Source: Brucella thiophenivorans (lineage in GTDB: Bacteria; Pseudomonadota; Alphaproteobacteria; Rhizobiales; Rhizobiaceae). From it: a stretch of 64,000 bases of DNA. Within the stretch, counting starts at the first letter, position 1. Every line of letters begins with the position of its first letter. Shown here piece after piece: positions 41,919 through 50,201 of this stretch. Location of the stretch: positions 186,001-250,000 of the forward strand of contig NZ_NNRJ01000019.1 of assembly GCF_002252445.1 (NCBI RefSeq). The letters are read 5' to 3'. The notes under the pieces are model-generated. The model did not search any database. It was given only the letters and a program-made list of their open reading frames with translations, and was not told the origin of the DNA. Both the position numbers and the translations under genes were made by a program.

Positions 41919-42142
41919 GTCTTATTGGTTAACGGATAGTCTGATGATCCTGTAGTTAGCCTCTGAGAACACCTAGACAGCGGGAACGTAAGTTCTGAGG
42001 TTGGTAAACCGGTCGGACCCCAGCCCTGACAGTCTCAATCAAGAGATATCGATTCAGGGTCAGAGCGTAAGCTATGTCTGAAATTCACCACCGATACTGA
42101 GCGCCCTTTGTGGCGCTCTTACCATATGTATATGAGGCTGAC
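41919..42142 (+). ncRNA. Structured intergenic region before the late genes
   Basis: About 220 bases with no gene but several possible stems: CCTCTGAGAAC with GTTCTGAGG near 41961-42001, CCCTGA with TCAGGG near 42023-42060, and a seven-pair hairpin GAGCGCC/GGCGCTC at 42099-42118 that looks like a weak terminator. It could be the RNA or DNA site at which the NusG-like protein acts, or a late leader. No known RNA family is recognised. Confidence 0.4.
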
Positions 42143-42457
42143 GTGAGCCAACGTATTGAGCGCGAGCGTGATGCAGCTGCGCCATGGCGCAAGTGGTATA
42201 AGACCGCTCAATGGCAGAAGCTGCGGGAGGATGTTCTCAATCGTGACCTGTTCACCTGCCAGCAATCCGGGGTTCTCCTGATTGGCAAGTATCCCGCTCC
42301 GAACAGCGCTGTTGTCGATCACATCAAAGAGCATCGCGGTAACGCTGATCTCTTCTGGGATATCAACAACCTTCAGGCTTTGAGCAAAGCTTATCACGAC
42401 ACCGAAAAGCAGAAGCAAGAGCAGGCAACCCTGCATCATCGTGGCGTTTGGGATTAG
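42143..42457 (+). CDS. HNH endonuclease, phage packaging type
   Basis: A 104-residue HNH nuclease with WYKTAQWQKLREDVLNRD at the start, a Cys in FTCQQSG, the catalytic AVVDHIKEHRGN, and NNLQALSKAYHDTEKQKQE with the HNH Asn and His. In HK97-type phages an HNH protein next to the terminase stimulates cutting at cos, and the gene lies in that place. The GTG at 42143 has GAGG upstream; a GTG at 42110 lies in the terminator-like hairpin and is less likely. Confidence 0.88.
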   Translation: MSQRIERERDAAAPWRKWYKTAQWQKLREDVLNRDLFTCQQSGVLLIGKYPAPNSAVVDHIKEHRGNADLFWDINNLQALSKAYHDTEKQKQEQATLHHRGVWD

Positions 42458-42460
42458 TGA

Positions 42461-42694
42461 TTAAACCTTGTTGGCTGACTGACGCGATTGCCAATAACGG
42501 TTACGCAAACGAGGCGCGATCAACCACGAAATGCCGGGGCTGAGAACAATGCTTGTAACGACAGCGACTGGTAGCCAAAACTTAGCGTCTTCATTCAGAG
42601 CAGGGATCGAGAGCACCGCAATGGTTCCTATCCCGAAGATGACAGCATTGACCATCAGGCTGATGAGTGCGGCAATCTGAAAACGAACTGACAT
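42461..42694 (-). CDS. Small membrane protein on the opposite strand (probable moron)
   Basis: A 77-residue protein with two hydrophobic segments (ALISLMVNAVIFGIGTIAVL and PVAVVTSIVLSPGISWLI) and a basic C terminus. It runs against the late operon between the HNH and terminase genes and has an excellent AGGAGG before its ATG, so it has its own promoter and was probably inserted as a cargo gene. No family is recognised. A role in superinfection exclusion would fit a small membrane protein but is a guess. Confidence 0.7.
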   Translation of the reverse strand: MSVRFQIAALISLMVNAVIFGIGTIAVLSIPALNEDAKFWLPVAVVTSIVLSPGISWLIAPRLRNRYWQSRQSANKV

Positions 42695-42758
42695 ATCGAA
42701 GTCCTCCTCATAAATGAACGCTCATGCACGGTGCAGGTTCCTTGGATCAAGAATGCGG

Positions 42759-42842
42759 CGTGAAACATCGCCCGTGAAACATCAGGCAGGGGGGGCGGGT
42801 CGAAAGTCAAAAAGGGGTCTGCCTCCTAGACCCGCGTCCCCC
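42759..42842. promoter_or_regulatory. Candidate cos / terminase-binding region
   Basis: Two 11-base direct repeats CGTGAAACATC (42759-42769 and 42773-42783, 14-base spacing) stand beside a very GC-rich imperfect stem, a G7-CGGGTC arm at 42789-42801 with GACCCGC-GTCCCCC at 42829-42842. A second arm, GGGTCT (42815-42820), can pair with the same right side. It lies directly before the small terminase gene, where cos sites of HK97-like phages are found. Confidence 0.5.
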
Positions 42843-42863
42843 ACATGAAGAGATTTTTTTCTC

Positions 42864-43346
42864 ATGACGATTGAATTTGACCTCTTCGGTCAGCCTGTTC
42901 GTGAAGGTTTTGGCAAGAAGGGACGGCCACCATATGCGCCATCTGAAAAAGATCGTAATAAAGTCAAGCTGTTACTGGCTTTAGGGTGGTCAATCTCTCG
43001 GATTGGTAACGCGCTTGATGTGTCGGGAAAGACAATTCAGCGGTATTTTAGTCTCGAGCTAAAATCGCGAGACGGCATGCGGGATAGACTGGATGCGCGG
43101 CGATTTGAGATTGCCATGGATCAAGCCAACGCCGGGAACGTCACAGCACTTCGAGAACTTGGCGCGATGATTGAGCGCAACGACCGCATGGTGATTGAGG
43201 CTGCAATGGGTTCTAAGGGTAATGATGATGATCGGCCCGCAGATCGACCAGGCAAAAAAGCAACCGACGAACAGCGAGCGATGGCCGCAGACGCTGATCT
43301 GATGGCGGAGCTCGAAGCCGAGGCTTCGCAGAATGTCATCCAGTAA
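42864..43346 (+). CDS. Phage terminase small subunit
   Basis: A 160-residue protein with a helix-turn-helix in the first half (LLALGWSISRIGNALDVSGK, TIQRYF), a central helix MRDRLDARRFEIAMDQANAG and an acidic/Lys C-terminal tail. This matches the role of small terminases that recognise cos or pac and recruit the large subunit. It overlaps the large subunit start by 14 bases. The DNA it should bind lies just upstream (direct repeats at 42759). Confidence 0.8.
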   Translation: MTIEFDLFGQPVREGFGKKGRPPYAPSEKDRNKVKLLLALGWSISRIGNALDVSGKTIQRYFSLELKSRDGMRDRLDARRFEIAMDQANAGNVTALRELGAMIERNDRMVIEAAMGSKGNDDDRPADRPGKKATDEQRAMAADADLMAELEAEASQNVIQ

Positions 43347-45039
43347 TACCCTGCCGCGCTTTGCCTGCCCAGATTGGTGGGATCGGATTCAGGCCGGACA
43401 GACCCCCATGGCAGATGTTCCGCTTAACCCTGAGAAAGCAGCGAAAGCGCTGGCATTCTTTAATCGCTTGCGACTGCCAGATGTTCCCGGCAACCCGGCT
43501 TTGGCAGATGCTTGCGGTGATTGGTTTCGCGATATTCTATGTGCATTTTTGGCGAGTGAGGATCCCGAAACGCGAAAGCGGCTCGTTTGGGAGCTGCTCT
43601 GCATGGTTCCTAAGAAGAACTCGAAGACAACATATGTTGCGGCCTTGGGCCTGACAGCGCTTTTCATGGAGGAAGCGCCTAACCGTCAAATGCTGATTGT
43701 TGCACCGAGTCAGAATATCTCGGAGCGCTGTTTTGATCAGGCACAGGGCATGATCCGAATTGATCCGCGTCTTGATGCGATATTCAAGGTGCAGGATCAT
43801 CTCAAATGCATCACGCGTCGTAAGACCGGCACGAAACTGGATGTGAAAACCTTCGACACGTCGATTGTCACCGGCGAAATCCCAATCCTGACAATCATCG
43901 ATGAGTTGCACGAGCTCGGCAAGAAAGCCAAGGCCGCAGCCGTCATGCAGCAAATCCGGGGCGGCGGTATAACCATGCAGGGCGGTCAAGTCCTGATGAT
44001 TACCACTCAATCGGATGAACAACCGGCAGGGATCTGGAAAACCGAACTCGATAAGGCTCGCAAGGTTCGTGACGGTGTCGGCGGTCAATCGCCAATCCTC
44101 CTGCCGGTGCTTTATGAGTTTCCTGCCGATTTGCAGCGCAGTCAGGATTTCTGGCGAAGCCATAGGAACTGGCGCTATGTGCTACCGAATATTGGGCGTT
44201 CAATTGACCCACAGCGGCTTCTTGACGATTACGAGAATAACGGCAAGGTCAACAAAGAGGCTGAAAAGATATGGCTTAGCCAGCATCTCAACATCGAAAT
44301 CGGCGTTGGTCTTACCGATGATGCGTGGCGAGGCGGCGACTACTGGGAAGATCGCGCAGATCCAACACTCACACTTGATGAGTTGATACGGCGCTCGGAA
44401 GTTGCCGTCATGGGAACGGATGGCGGCGGTCTGGATGATCTTTTCGGTGTCTGTGTCATTGGTCGTGAGAAGGTGACACGGCGCTGGCTGGTTTGGTGTC
44501 ATGCCTATGCGCATCCGAGTGTTCTTGAAACACGTAAGGAAATAGCCGCTAATCTGAGAGACTTTGAAGCGGAAGGTAGTCTCACATTCTGCGATGTTTC
44601 CAAATACATCAATGAGATAGCGGATATTGCTTCTCGATTGCGCGATGCGGGCCTGTTTCCCGAAAAGGACGCAATAGGCTCTGATCCAAACAATATAGCG
44701 GCGTTCATCGATGCGTTGGCCGAACGCAATATCGTCGATGAAATGTTTCGTCGCATTCGTCAGGGTACGGCGCTTTCCCCGGCAATATGGGGGCTGGAGC
44801 ACAAGCTCAGCAACGATACGCTCAGCCATGACGGTAGCACGCTGATGAACTGGGTTATCGGCAACGTCAAAATCGAGATTCGCGATAATGGCAACCTCGC
44901 CACGAAACAGGCGGCAGGCCGAGCGAAGATCGATCCATTCATTGCGATGCTTTGCGCCACAATCCTGATGAGCTGGAACCCGGAAGCGACCGGCACTGGC
45001 ATGAATGATTACTTCAATAGCTTGGCAGGTGCAGGGTGA
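43333..45039 (+). CDS. Phage terminase large subunit
   Basis: A 568-residue packaging motor of the HK97/Terminase_1 type. The Walker A-like segment is MVPKKNSKTTYVAALG (about 93-108), the Walker B with catalytic Glu is ILTIIDELHELGKK, and the C-terminal nuclease domain begins AVMGTDGGGLDDLFGV with the metal-binding Asp residues. It cuts concatemers and pumps DNA into the prohead using ATP. It ends in a GTGA overlap with the portal gene. Confidence 0.96.
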   Translation: MSSSNTLPRFACPDWWDRIQAGQTPMADVPLNPEKAAKALAFFNRLRLPDVPGNPALADACGDWFRDILCAFLASEDPETRKRLVWELLCMVPKKNSKTTYVAALGLTALFMEEAPNRQMLIVAPSQNISERCFDQAQGMIRIDPRLDAIFKVQDHLKCITRRKTGTKLDVKTFDTSIVTGEIPILTIIDELHELGKKAKAAAVMQQIRGGGITMQGGQVLMITTQSDEQPAGIWKTELDKARKVRDGVGGQSPILLPVLYEFPADLQRSQDFWRSHRNWRYVLPNIGRSIDPQRLLDDYENNGKVNKEAEKIWLSQHLNIEIGVGLTDDAWRGGDYWEDRADPTLTLDELIRRSEVAVMGTDGGGLDDLFGVCVIGREKVTRRWLVWCHAYAHPSVLETRKEIAANLRDFEAEGSLTFCDVSKYINEIADIASRLRDAGLFPEKDAIGSDPNNIAAFIDALAERNIVDEMFRRIRQGTALSPAIWGLEHKLSNDTLSHDGSTLMNWVIGNVKIEIRDNGNLATKQAAGRAKIDPFIAMLCATILMSWNPEATGTGMNDYFNSLAGAG

Positions 45040-46277
45040 ACGTATTACAGAAAATGTTCGACGGCGTGTCCAGGCTCTTGCCAATCAAGCGTAACACCTC
45101 GCTTGAAGATCTTCGACATAGTGGCCTTTCCGCTTCAGGTGAGATCGTCACTGATACAAGTGCGCTTTCACTTTCTTCGGTCTGGGCTTGCGTCAATCTA
45201 ATATCCGGCACGATCTCATCGCTGCCAATCATGGTTTACCGTACGAATGCTGACGGAAACCGCGACGTTGCGAAGGATCATTCACTTTATCGCCTGTTGC
45301 ACGACAGCCCAAACTATGACCAATCGGCATTAGATTTCTGGGATTTCATCTCTGCATCAATTGAGCTTCGCGGAAATGGATTTGCTCAGATCGTAAGACT
45401 GAATGGCAAGATTGTTTCCCTCAACCCCGTCAATCCAGCCCACATGCAGGTTCGTAGGCTGCCTTCCGGTGAGTTGCAATACAGTTGGAGTTCAGAGGGA
45501 AAGAGCTATGTCTCCAGTGATCGCGATATGCTTCATATTCGTGGTTTCGGCGGCAATCCTCTCGGCGGTATGTCCACGTTGCGTTTCGCGCGCAATTCGT
45601 TCGGATTGGCAATATCTGCTGAACGATCTGCAGCAGATATGTTCCGAAATGGTCTTCGACCTACGGGCGTATTGAAGTTCAAGCCATGGCTCACGCCAGA
45701 GCAACGCAAGATCGCAGAGAATGAACTTGCCGCCAAAATGGGCGCGGGCAATTCTGGAAAGCCGCTTGTTCTTGAGGGTGATACCAGTTGGGAACAGCTG
45801 ACGATATCGCCAGAAGATGCCCAGATGCTGGAAAGCCGCACTTTCTCTGTGGAAGATATTTGCCGGTTCTTTGGCGTTCCGCCACACATGGTCGGACATA
45901 CAACAAAGGCAACCAGTTTCGGCACAGGCATTGAAAGCCAGACATTAGGCTTCCAGAAGTTCACATTGCGTCGTCGCTTTAAACGTATTGAGCAGGCTCT
46001 GGAAAAGCAGCTTCTCACGGCGGCTGATCGGGCGGCAGGTATCGCTATTGAGTTCAATCAGGAGGGCTTGCTTCGCGGAGATAGCAAGGGCCGCTCTGCA
46101 TTCTATCAGGTCATGACTGCCATCGGCGCGATGACGATTAATGAAGTTCGCAGGCTTGAAAATCTTCCCCCAGTTGAAGGCGGCGACGTTCCCCGCATCC
46201 AGATGCAGAACGTGCCAATCACCGAAACCGAAAACGATTTGATCGGCCACAACGGTGGTCCGCCACTTGAGGATTGA
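45036..46277 (+). CDS. Phage portal protein, HK97 family
   Basis: A 413-residue portal protein with the family blocks SSVWACVNLISGTISSLP, FWDFISASIELRGNGFAQIV, DMLHIRGFGGNPLGGMSTLR and ICRFFGVPPHMVGH. Twelve copies form the vertex through which DNA enters and leaves the head. The start is a GTG overlapping the terminase stop. Its end comes just before the protease gene, in standard head-gene order. Confidence 0.95.
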   Translation: MNVLQKMFDGVSRLLPIKRNTSLEDLRHSGLSASGEIVTDTSALSLSSVWACVNLISGTISSLPIMVYRTNADGNRDVAKDHSLYRLLHDSPNYDQSALDFWDFISASIELRGNGFAQIVRLNGKIVSLNPVNPAHMQVRRLPSGELQYSWSSEGKSYVSSDRDMLHIRGFGGNPLGGMSTLRFARNSFGLAISAERSAADMFRNGLRPTGVLKFKPWLTPEQRKIAENELAAKMGAGNSGKPLVLEGDTSWEQLTISPEDAQMLESRTFSVEDICRFFGVPPHMVGHTTKATSFGTGIESQTLGFQKFTLRRRFKRIEQALEKQLLTAADRAAGIAIEFNQEGLLRGDSKGRSAFYQVMTAIGAMTINEVRRLENLPPVEGGDVPRIQMQNVPITETENDLIGHNGGPPLED

Positions 46278-46282
46278 TCGTT

Positions 46283-46969
46283 ATGAAAACTAAAGATTTC
46301 GCCCTTCAGGTGAAAGGGCTGTCTGATGATGGCAGCTTCGAAGGCTATGCCAGCACGTTTGGTGGATCTCCGGACAGTTATGGCGATATCGTGGCGCCGG
46401 GTGCTTTTGCTGAAACTCTGGTCGAACATCACCGATCAGGCACCATGCCGATGATGTATTTTGGGCATGATTCCCGGTCTTTGCCGATTGGTGATTGGTT
46501 GGAAATGGCTGAGGACGGTAAAGGTCTTTTGGCCAAAGGCCAGATCGATATCGAAGACGAGTTTGGCTTCCGCATTCACAACGCCATGAAAAAGAAGCGG
46601 GTGAGGGGATTATCCATCGGATACTCCATTCCTGCGGGCGGTTCTGAGCCAGACGAAAAGCGCCCCGGCGTTACGATCCTGAAAAAGATCAAGCTGGTTG
46701 AAGTGTCTGTGGTGAACAACCCTGCAAATAAGCGCTCTCTGATAGAGACTGTAAAGTCTGACCGCATGGAGGAATTTGCCCGACGCTTGCGCGACGGCGA
46801 TCCCATGCCAATCAAAGAATTTGAGGGCATCCTACGCGAGGTAGGGGTTCCCAATAGCCTAGCCACACAGATTGCCTCTGTTGGTTACGCGAAAGCCGTT
46901 CTGGGCGAGCCAGAGGGCGAAAAGGCAGATCCAAGGGCCGACTTTATGCGGGCAATGATGCGCGCCTGA
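46283..46969 (+). CDS. HK97-type prohead protease
   Basis: A 228-residue serine protease of the U35/herpes-assemblin-like group. It has FEGYASTFGGSPDSYGDIV at the N terminus, the catalytic His in MMYFGHDSRSLPIG and the Ser in RVRGLSIGYSIPAGG. It trims the scaffold part of the capsid protein during maturation. ATG 46283 has GAGG upstream; a TTG three codons earlier is in frame. It lies between the portal and capsid genes as expected. Confidence 0.93.
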   Translation: MKTKDFALQVKGLSDDGSFEGYASTFGGSPDSYGDIVAPGAFAETLVEHHRSGTMPMMYFGHDSRSLPIGDWLEMAEDGKGLLAKGQIDIEDEFGFRIHNAMKKKRVRGLSIGYSIPAGGSEPDEKRPGVTILKKIKLVEVSVVNNPANKRSLIETVKSDRMEEFARRLRDGDPMPIKEFEGILREVGVPNSLATQIASVGYAKAVLGEPEGEKADPRADFMRAMMRA

Positions 46970-47000
46970 CGGCCAAGTTTATTCCTCACGGAGATATTCC

Positions 47001-48347
47001 ATGAAAACGGTTACCTTTAACCGGGTGTTTGTACTCGGTATTTTCGCATGCCTTGCGCTCGCCTCCGTCGCTGTATTGTTCGGCGTCGATCACGGCGTAG
47101 CAGGCAGTTTTATGATGGCAACCGCTGGCGCTGGCGCGTCTGCCGGTGTCGAAGAACTCGCCGCAGACCTGAAAAAGAGCTTTGCCAAAGAGCACGACAA
47201 GGTCAAAGAACTGGCAGAACAGGCTCTTACCGAAGCCAAGAAAAACGGCGATATGAGTCAGGGGCTGAAGGAAAAGGCCGATGAAGCCCTTTCCGGCATG
47301 AATGAAATCAAGGCTCGCCTTGATGACATTGAGCAGAAATCGGCACGAAACGGTTCTGGCGAACAGCAGCATCGCACGCTGGGTCAGCAGTTTGTTGATC
47401 TGGAAGAACTGGAAGCGATGAAGTCCGCTCCTCGCAGCGGAGCATCGGCTAGCCTTATGATCAAGGCTGACATCACGTCTGGTACCGCCGATTCAGCCGG
47501 TAATGTTGGTGCAGCAATCGCGCCGAACCGCCTGCCGGGTGTTCTTGCTCTGCCGCAGCGCAAGCTCACTGTTCGTGATCTGCTGTCGCCCGGACAGACG
47601 GATAGCCCGAACATCCTGTACGTTCAGGAAACGGGATTCACCAACAATGCCGCACCTGTCGGTGAAGGTGGTCTTAAGCCTCAGTCTGATCTGAAGCTGA
47701 CGGATAAGAACATTTCCACGAAGGTTATCGCTCACTGGTTCCGTGCATCTAAGCAGATCCTGAGCGATTTCTCGCAGGTACGTTCGCTGATCGATGAGCG
47801 GCTGATCTACGGCTTGAAGCTAGTCGAAGAAAACCAGATCCTCAATGGTGACGGCACCGGCGAAAATCTGGAAGGCATCGTTCCACAGGCAACCGCTTAC
47901 GCTGTCCCTGCCGGTTTGACCTCTCCAGTACCGGTGACGGGCATCGATGTTCTGCGTATCGCCATGTTGCAGGCGGCTCTGGCAGAGTATCCCGCAACTG
48001 GCCACGTTCTTCATCCTATCGACTGGGCTTCTATCGAACTGCTCAAGGATACTGAAGGTCGCTACGTTATCGGAAATCCGCAAGGGTCGCTTAATCCGAC
48101 GCTGTGGAACCTTCCGGTTGTCGAAACGCAGGCAATCTCGGTCGGCAAGTTCCTGACTGGCGCATTCAAGCTCGGTGCGCAGATCTTTGACCAATGGACC
48201 AGCCGTATCGAAGTTGGATTCCAGAATGATGACTTCGTTCGCAACAAGGTGACGATCCTTGGTGAAGAGCGCCTGGCTCTCGCTGTCTACCGTCCTGAAG
48301 GCTTTATTTACGGCAACGTGACACCGGCATCTGGCGGCGGCGGCTGA
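47001..48347 (+). CDS. Major capsid protein, HK97 fold
   Basis: A 448-residue capsid protein. Residues about 48-125 are a coiled, Lys/Glu-rich delta domain (AADLKKSFAKEHDKVKELAE), and residues about 150-445 are the HK97 fold, with VRDLLSPGQTDSPNILYVQE, WFRASKQILSDFSQVRSLID and NQILNGDGTGENLEGI. The protease should remove the delta domain. The first 37 residues include a hydrophobic run (VFVLGIFACLALASVAVLFG) that looks like a membrane segment, unusual for a capsid protein. ACGGAGA supports the ATG at 47001. A hairpin follows the stop. Confidence 0.95.
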   Translation: MKTVTFNRVFVLGIFACLALASVAVLFGVDHGVAGSFMMATAGAGASAGVEELAADLKKSFAKEHDKVKELAEQALTEAKKNGDMSQGLKEKADEALSGMNEIKARLDDIEQKSARNGSGEQQHRTLGQQFVDLEELEAMKSAPRSGASASLMIKADITSGTADSAGNVGAAIAPNRLPGVLALPQRKLTVRDLLSPGQTDSPNILYVQETGFTNNAAPVGEGGLKPQSDLKLTDKNISTKVIAHWFRASKQILSDFSQVRSLIDERLIYGLKLVEENQILNGDGTGENLEGIVPQATAYAVPAGLTSPVPVTGIDVLRIAMLQAALAEYPATGHVLHPIDWASIELLKDTEGRYVIGNPQGSLNPTLWNLPVVETQAISVGKFLTGAFKLGAQIFDQWTSRIEVGFQNDDFVRNKVTILGEERLALAVYRPEGFIYGNVTPASGGGG

Positions 48348-48366
48348 TCTTGATCGGCTCAGATCG

Positions 48367-48390
48367 ACGGGCGGCGCAATCCGCCCGTTT
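48367..48390 (+). terminator. Terminator-like hairpin after the capsid gene
   Basis: Eight-base arms ACGGGCGG/CCGCCCGT with a six-base loop, followed by TTTCC. It could lower expression of genes after the capsid gene. Confidence 0.6.
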
Positions 48391-48412
48391 CCTGAACCGA
48401 AGGAGAAAGACC

Positions 48413-48847
48413 ATGAAATTCGAAGTTCTTCGCGAGCATATCGGCGACAAGTTTTACAAGGAAGGTGAAACCCGTGATGCGGATGAACTCACCGTCAAGC
48501 AGCTTGTCCGTAATGGCGTGCTTCGCCCTATCTCGGACGAAAAATCCTCCAGTACCGCCTCAATTGACCAGTTGCAGGCTGGGACGAATGGCGGCGACAA
48601 CTCTGCACCATCGGGCTCGGCGAGCGCAAATTCAGATGGCAACGATTGTACGGCTAGCGATCAAACCGATGACGCTCAAAAGGCGGGCGCGGTGCAGACA
48701 GAAGCGCTTGCGGCAACATCGGCGGAAGATATTACTGTGACGAAAGCTTCTGGCGAGCCAGCTGTGACATCAAATGAACAAAAGTCAGAAGGTGATGCCG
48801 CTCAGAATAAGGCAGAGCCAGCTGCACCCAAGAACAAGAGCAAGTGA
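48413..48847 (+). CDS. Phage head protein with disordered C terminus
   Basis: A 144-residue protein. The first 45 residues are ordered (FEVLREHIGDKFYKEGETRD, LTVKQLVRNGVL), resembling small head-decoration or joining proteins found after capsid genes. The remaining 100 residues are Ser/Ala/Asp/Lys-rich low complexity. GAAGGAG precedes the ATG at 48413. Function is only inferred from its place between the capsid and connector genes. Confidence 0.7.
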   Translation: MKFEVLREHIGDKFYKEGETRDADELTVKQLVRNGVLRPISDEKSSSTASIDQLQAGTNGGDNSAPSGSASANSDGNDCTASDQTDDAQKAGAVQTEALAATSAEDITVTKASGEPAVTSNEQKSEGDAAQNKAEPAAPKNKSK

Positions 48848-48848
48848 T

Positions 48849-49412
48849 ATGCAGCTCGCGCCAGTTCGCGTCGGCGTCACGGGCGAGCAGCCTGTGTCGC
48901 GGGATGAAGCCAAGCGGCACGTAGGTGCCGTTGGTTTCACTTCTGATGATCTGGATATTGATGGCTTTATCAAAAGCGCAACAGGGTATCTGGAAAAGCT
49001 GTTGGGGACGGCGCTTGTTAAGCAGAAATGGCGACAGGATCTTTCTTGTTTCCCGTCACGCTTTTATCTGACGCCGTTTCCAGTCATTTCGTTGTCGTCG
49101 GTGAAATATCTATCAGACAACAGTCTCGAAACACTCGATATGCAGGATTACGAACTTTATACGGACATCACTGGTCCGTTCGTTCAATTCTTCACGCAAA
49201 GCTTTCCGCAGACTGCGGATCGACCTGACGCTGTCCAGATCACTTATGAAAGCGGTTTCGAGACTGATCAATTACCAGCCGAATTGAAGGCAGCAATCCT
49301 GATTCATGTCGGATATCTCTATGGACATCGCGGTCAGCCCGATATGCCGACGATTGAGGATATCCCTGCGTATAAGATGTTGGTTTGGCCGCATCGCAGA
49401 CTGGGGGTGTAG
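48849..49412 (+). CDS. Head-tail connector protein (gp6-like)
   Basis: A 187-residue protein of the HK97 gp6/SPP1 gp15-type connector group: VSRDEAKRHVGAVGFTSDDL with IDGFIKSATGYLEKLLG, PFPVISLSSVKYLSDN, and the C-terminal LPAELKAAILIHVGYLYGHR. It forms a ring below the portal. The start at 48849 lies just after the preceding stop; the long upstream open reading is a frame shadow. Confidence 0.9.
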   Translation: MQLAPVRVGVTGEQPVSRDEAKRHVGAVGFTSDDLDIDGFIKSATGYLEKLLGTALVKQKWRQDLSCFPSRFYLTPFPVISLSSVKYLSDNSLETLDMQDYELYTDITGPFVQFFTQSFPQTADRPDAVQITYESGFETDQLPAELKAAILIHVGYLYGHRGQPDMPTIEDIPAYKMLVWPHRRLGV

Positions 49413-49414
49413 CT

Positions 49415-49762
49415 ATGGCAAAAACCTCAGGCAGTCTGTTTCATGAGGTCGCATTTGATCGGCGCGAAGCGACGGGTGGGGATGGCGCTGGAAACATCGA
49501 TGGCGATTGGGTTGAGCAATTTCGTTGCCGCGCTGAATTCATTCAGCTTCGTGGTGGTGAGGCGGTACTTGCGGGTCGATTGCAGGGGCGCCATACGCAA
49601 GTCATCCGAATTCGTGTCTCGGAGCATACTGTTTTGATCACGGCGGATTGGCAGGTGCGTGATATCCGGCGCGCAACTGTCTTCAATATTCGCGACATTG
49701 AGTTCGAAGAAAACCGCCAGTTCTTATCGCTCACATGCGAAAGCGGCGTAGCTACGGGGTGA
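49415..49762 (+). CDS. Phage head closure / head-tail adaptor
   Basis: A 115-residue beta-rich protein with WVEQFRCRAEFIQLRGGEAV, RLQGRHTQVIRIRVSEHT and ATVFNIRDIEFEENRQFLSL, matching the SPP1 gp16-type head-tail adaptor family. It closes the connector below the gp6-like ring. The ATG at 49415 lies two bases after the previous stop. Confidence 0.9.
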   Translation: MAKTSGSLFHEVAFDRREATGGDGAGNIDGDWVEQFRCRAEFIQLRGGEAVLAGRLQGRHTQVIRIRVSEHTVLITADWQVRDIRRATVFNIRDIEFEENRQFLSLTCESGVATG

Positions 49763-49766
49763 TGTC

Positions 49767-50201
49767 ATGGTTGAAGGATTAGATCGCCTTAAGCGAAAGC
49801 TGACAAAAACTATTCCGCAGGCTGTGTTCGACGTGACGATTAAGGCCATGGAACAGGGCGCTAGTGATGTCGTCGCCATGATGCGCCGTCTTGCACCAAA
49901 AGACAGTGGTGCGCTTGCACAGTCCATCAACTGGACGTGGGGAGATGCGCCTAAGGGCGCAATGGTGCTCGGTAAGTCATCCCCAACGCGTGACGGATTG
50001 GTCATCACAATCTACGCAGGTGATCAAACCACGATGGTTGGTGAACGCGAGCAGTTTCAGCTTGCCAGACTGCAAGAGTTTGGAACCCAGCACATGCAAG
50101 CTCATCCCTACTTTTTTCCATCTTGGAGAACTTTGCGGAAGAGGGTTCGCAGCCGGGTTACGAGACAAATGCGAAAAGCTGTGAGGGATGCTGCAAAGTG
50201 A
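49767..50201 (+). CDS. HK97 gp10-like tail component
   Basis: A 144-residue protein with the HK97-gp10 pattern: KTIPQAVFDVTIKAMEQGAS, MMRRLAPKDSGALAQSINW, and AGDQTTMVGEREQFQLARLQ leading to FGTQHMQAHPYFFPSWR. Proteins of this family sit at the head-tail interface. The end overlaps the next gene in a GTGA. Confidence 0.9.
   Translation: MVEGLDRLKRKLTKTIPQAVFDVTIKAMEQGASDVVAMMRRLAPKDSGALAQSINWTWGDAPKGAMVLGKSSPTRDGLVITIYAGDQTTMVGEREQFQLARLQEFGTQHMQAHPYFFPSWRTLRKRVRSRVTRQMRKAVRDAAK

Noticed and set aside
41940-41948. CTGATGA, the core motif of hammerhead ribozymes, in the gap before the late genes
   Set aside because: No short stem II followed by GAAA lies downstream, and no closing stem with a UH cleavage site was found in either the type I/III or type II arrangement.
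44200-45084. A 294-codon minus-strand open frame within the large terminase gene
   Set aside because: The terminase motifs on the plus strand are complete, and the antisense text is not protein-like.
47820-48194. A minus-strand open frame inside the capsid gene
   Set aside because: It overlaps the conserved HK97-fold region entirely and has no ribosome-binding site.
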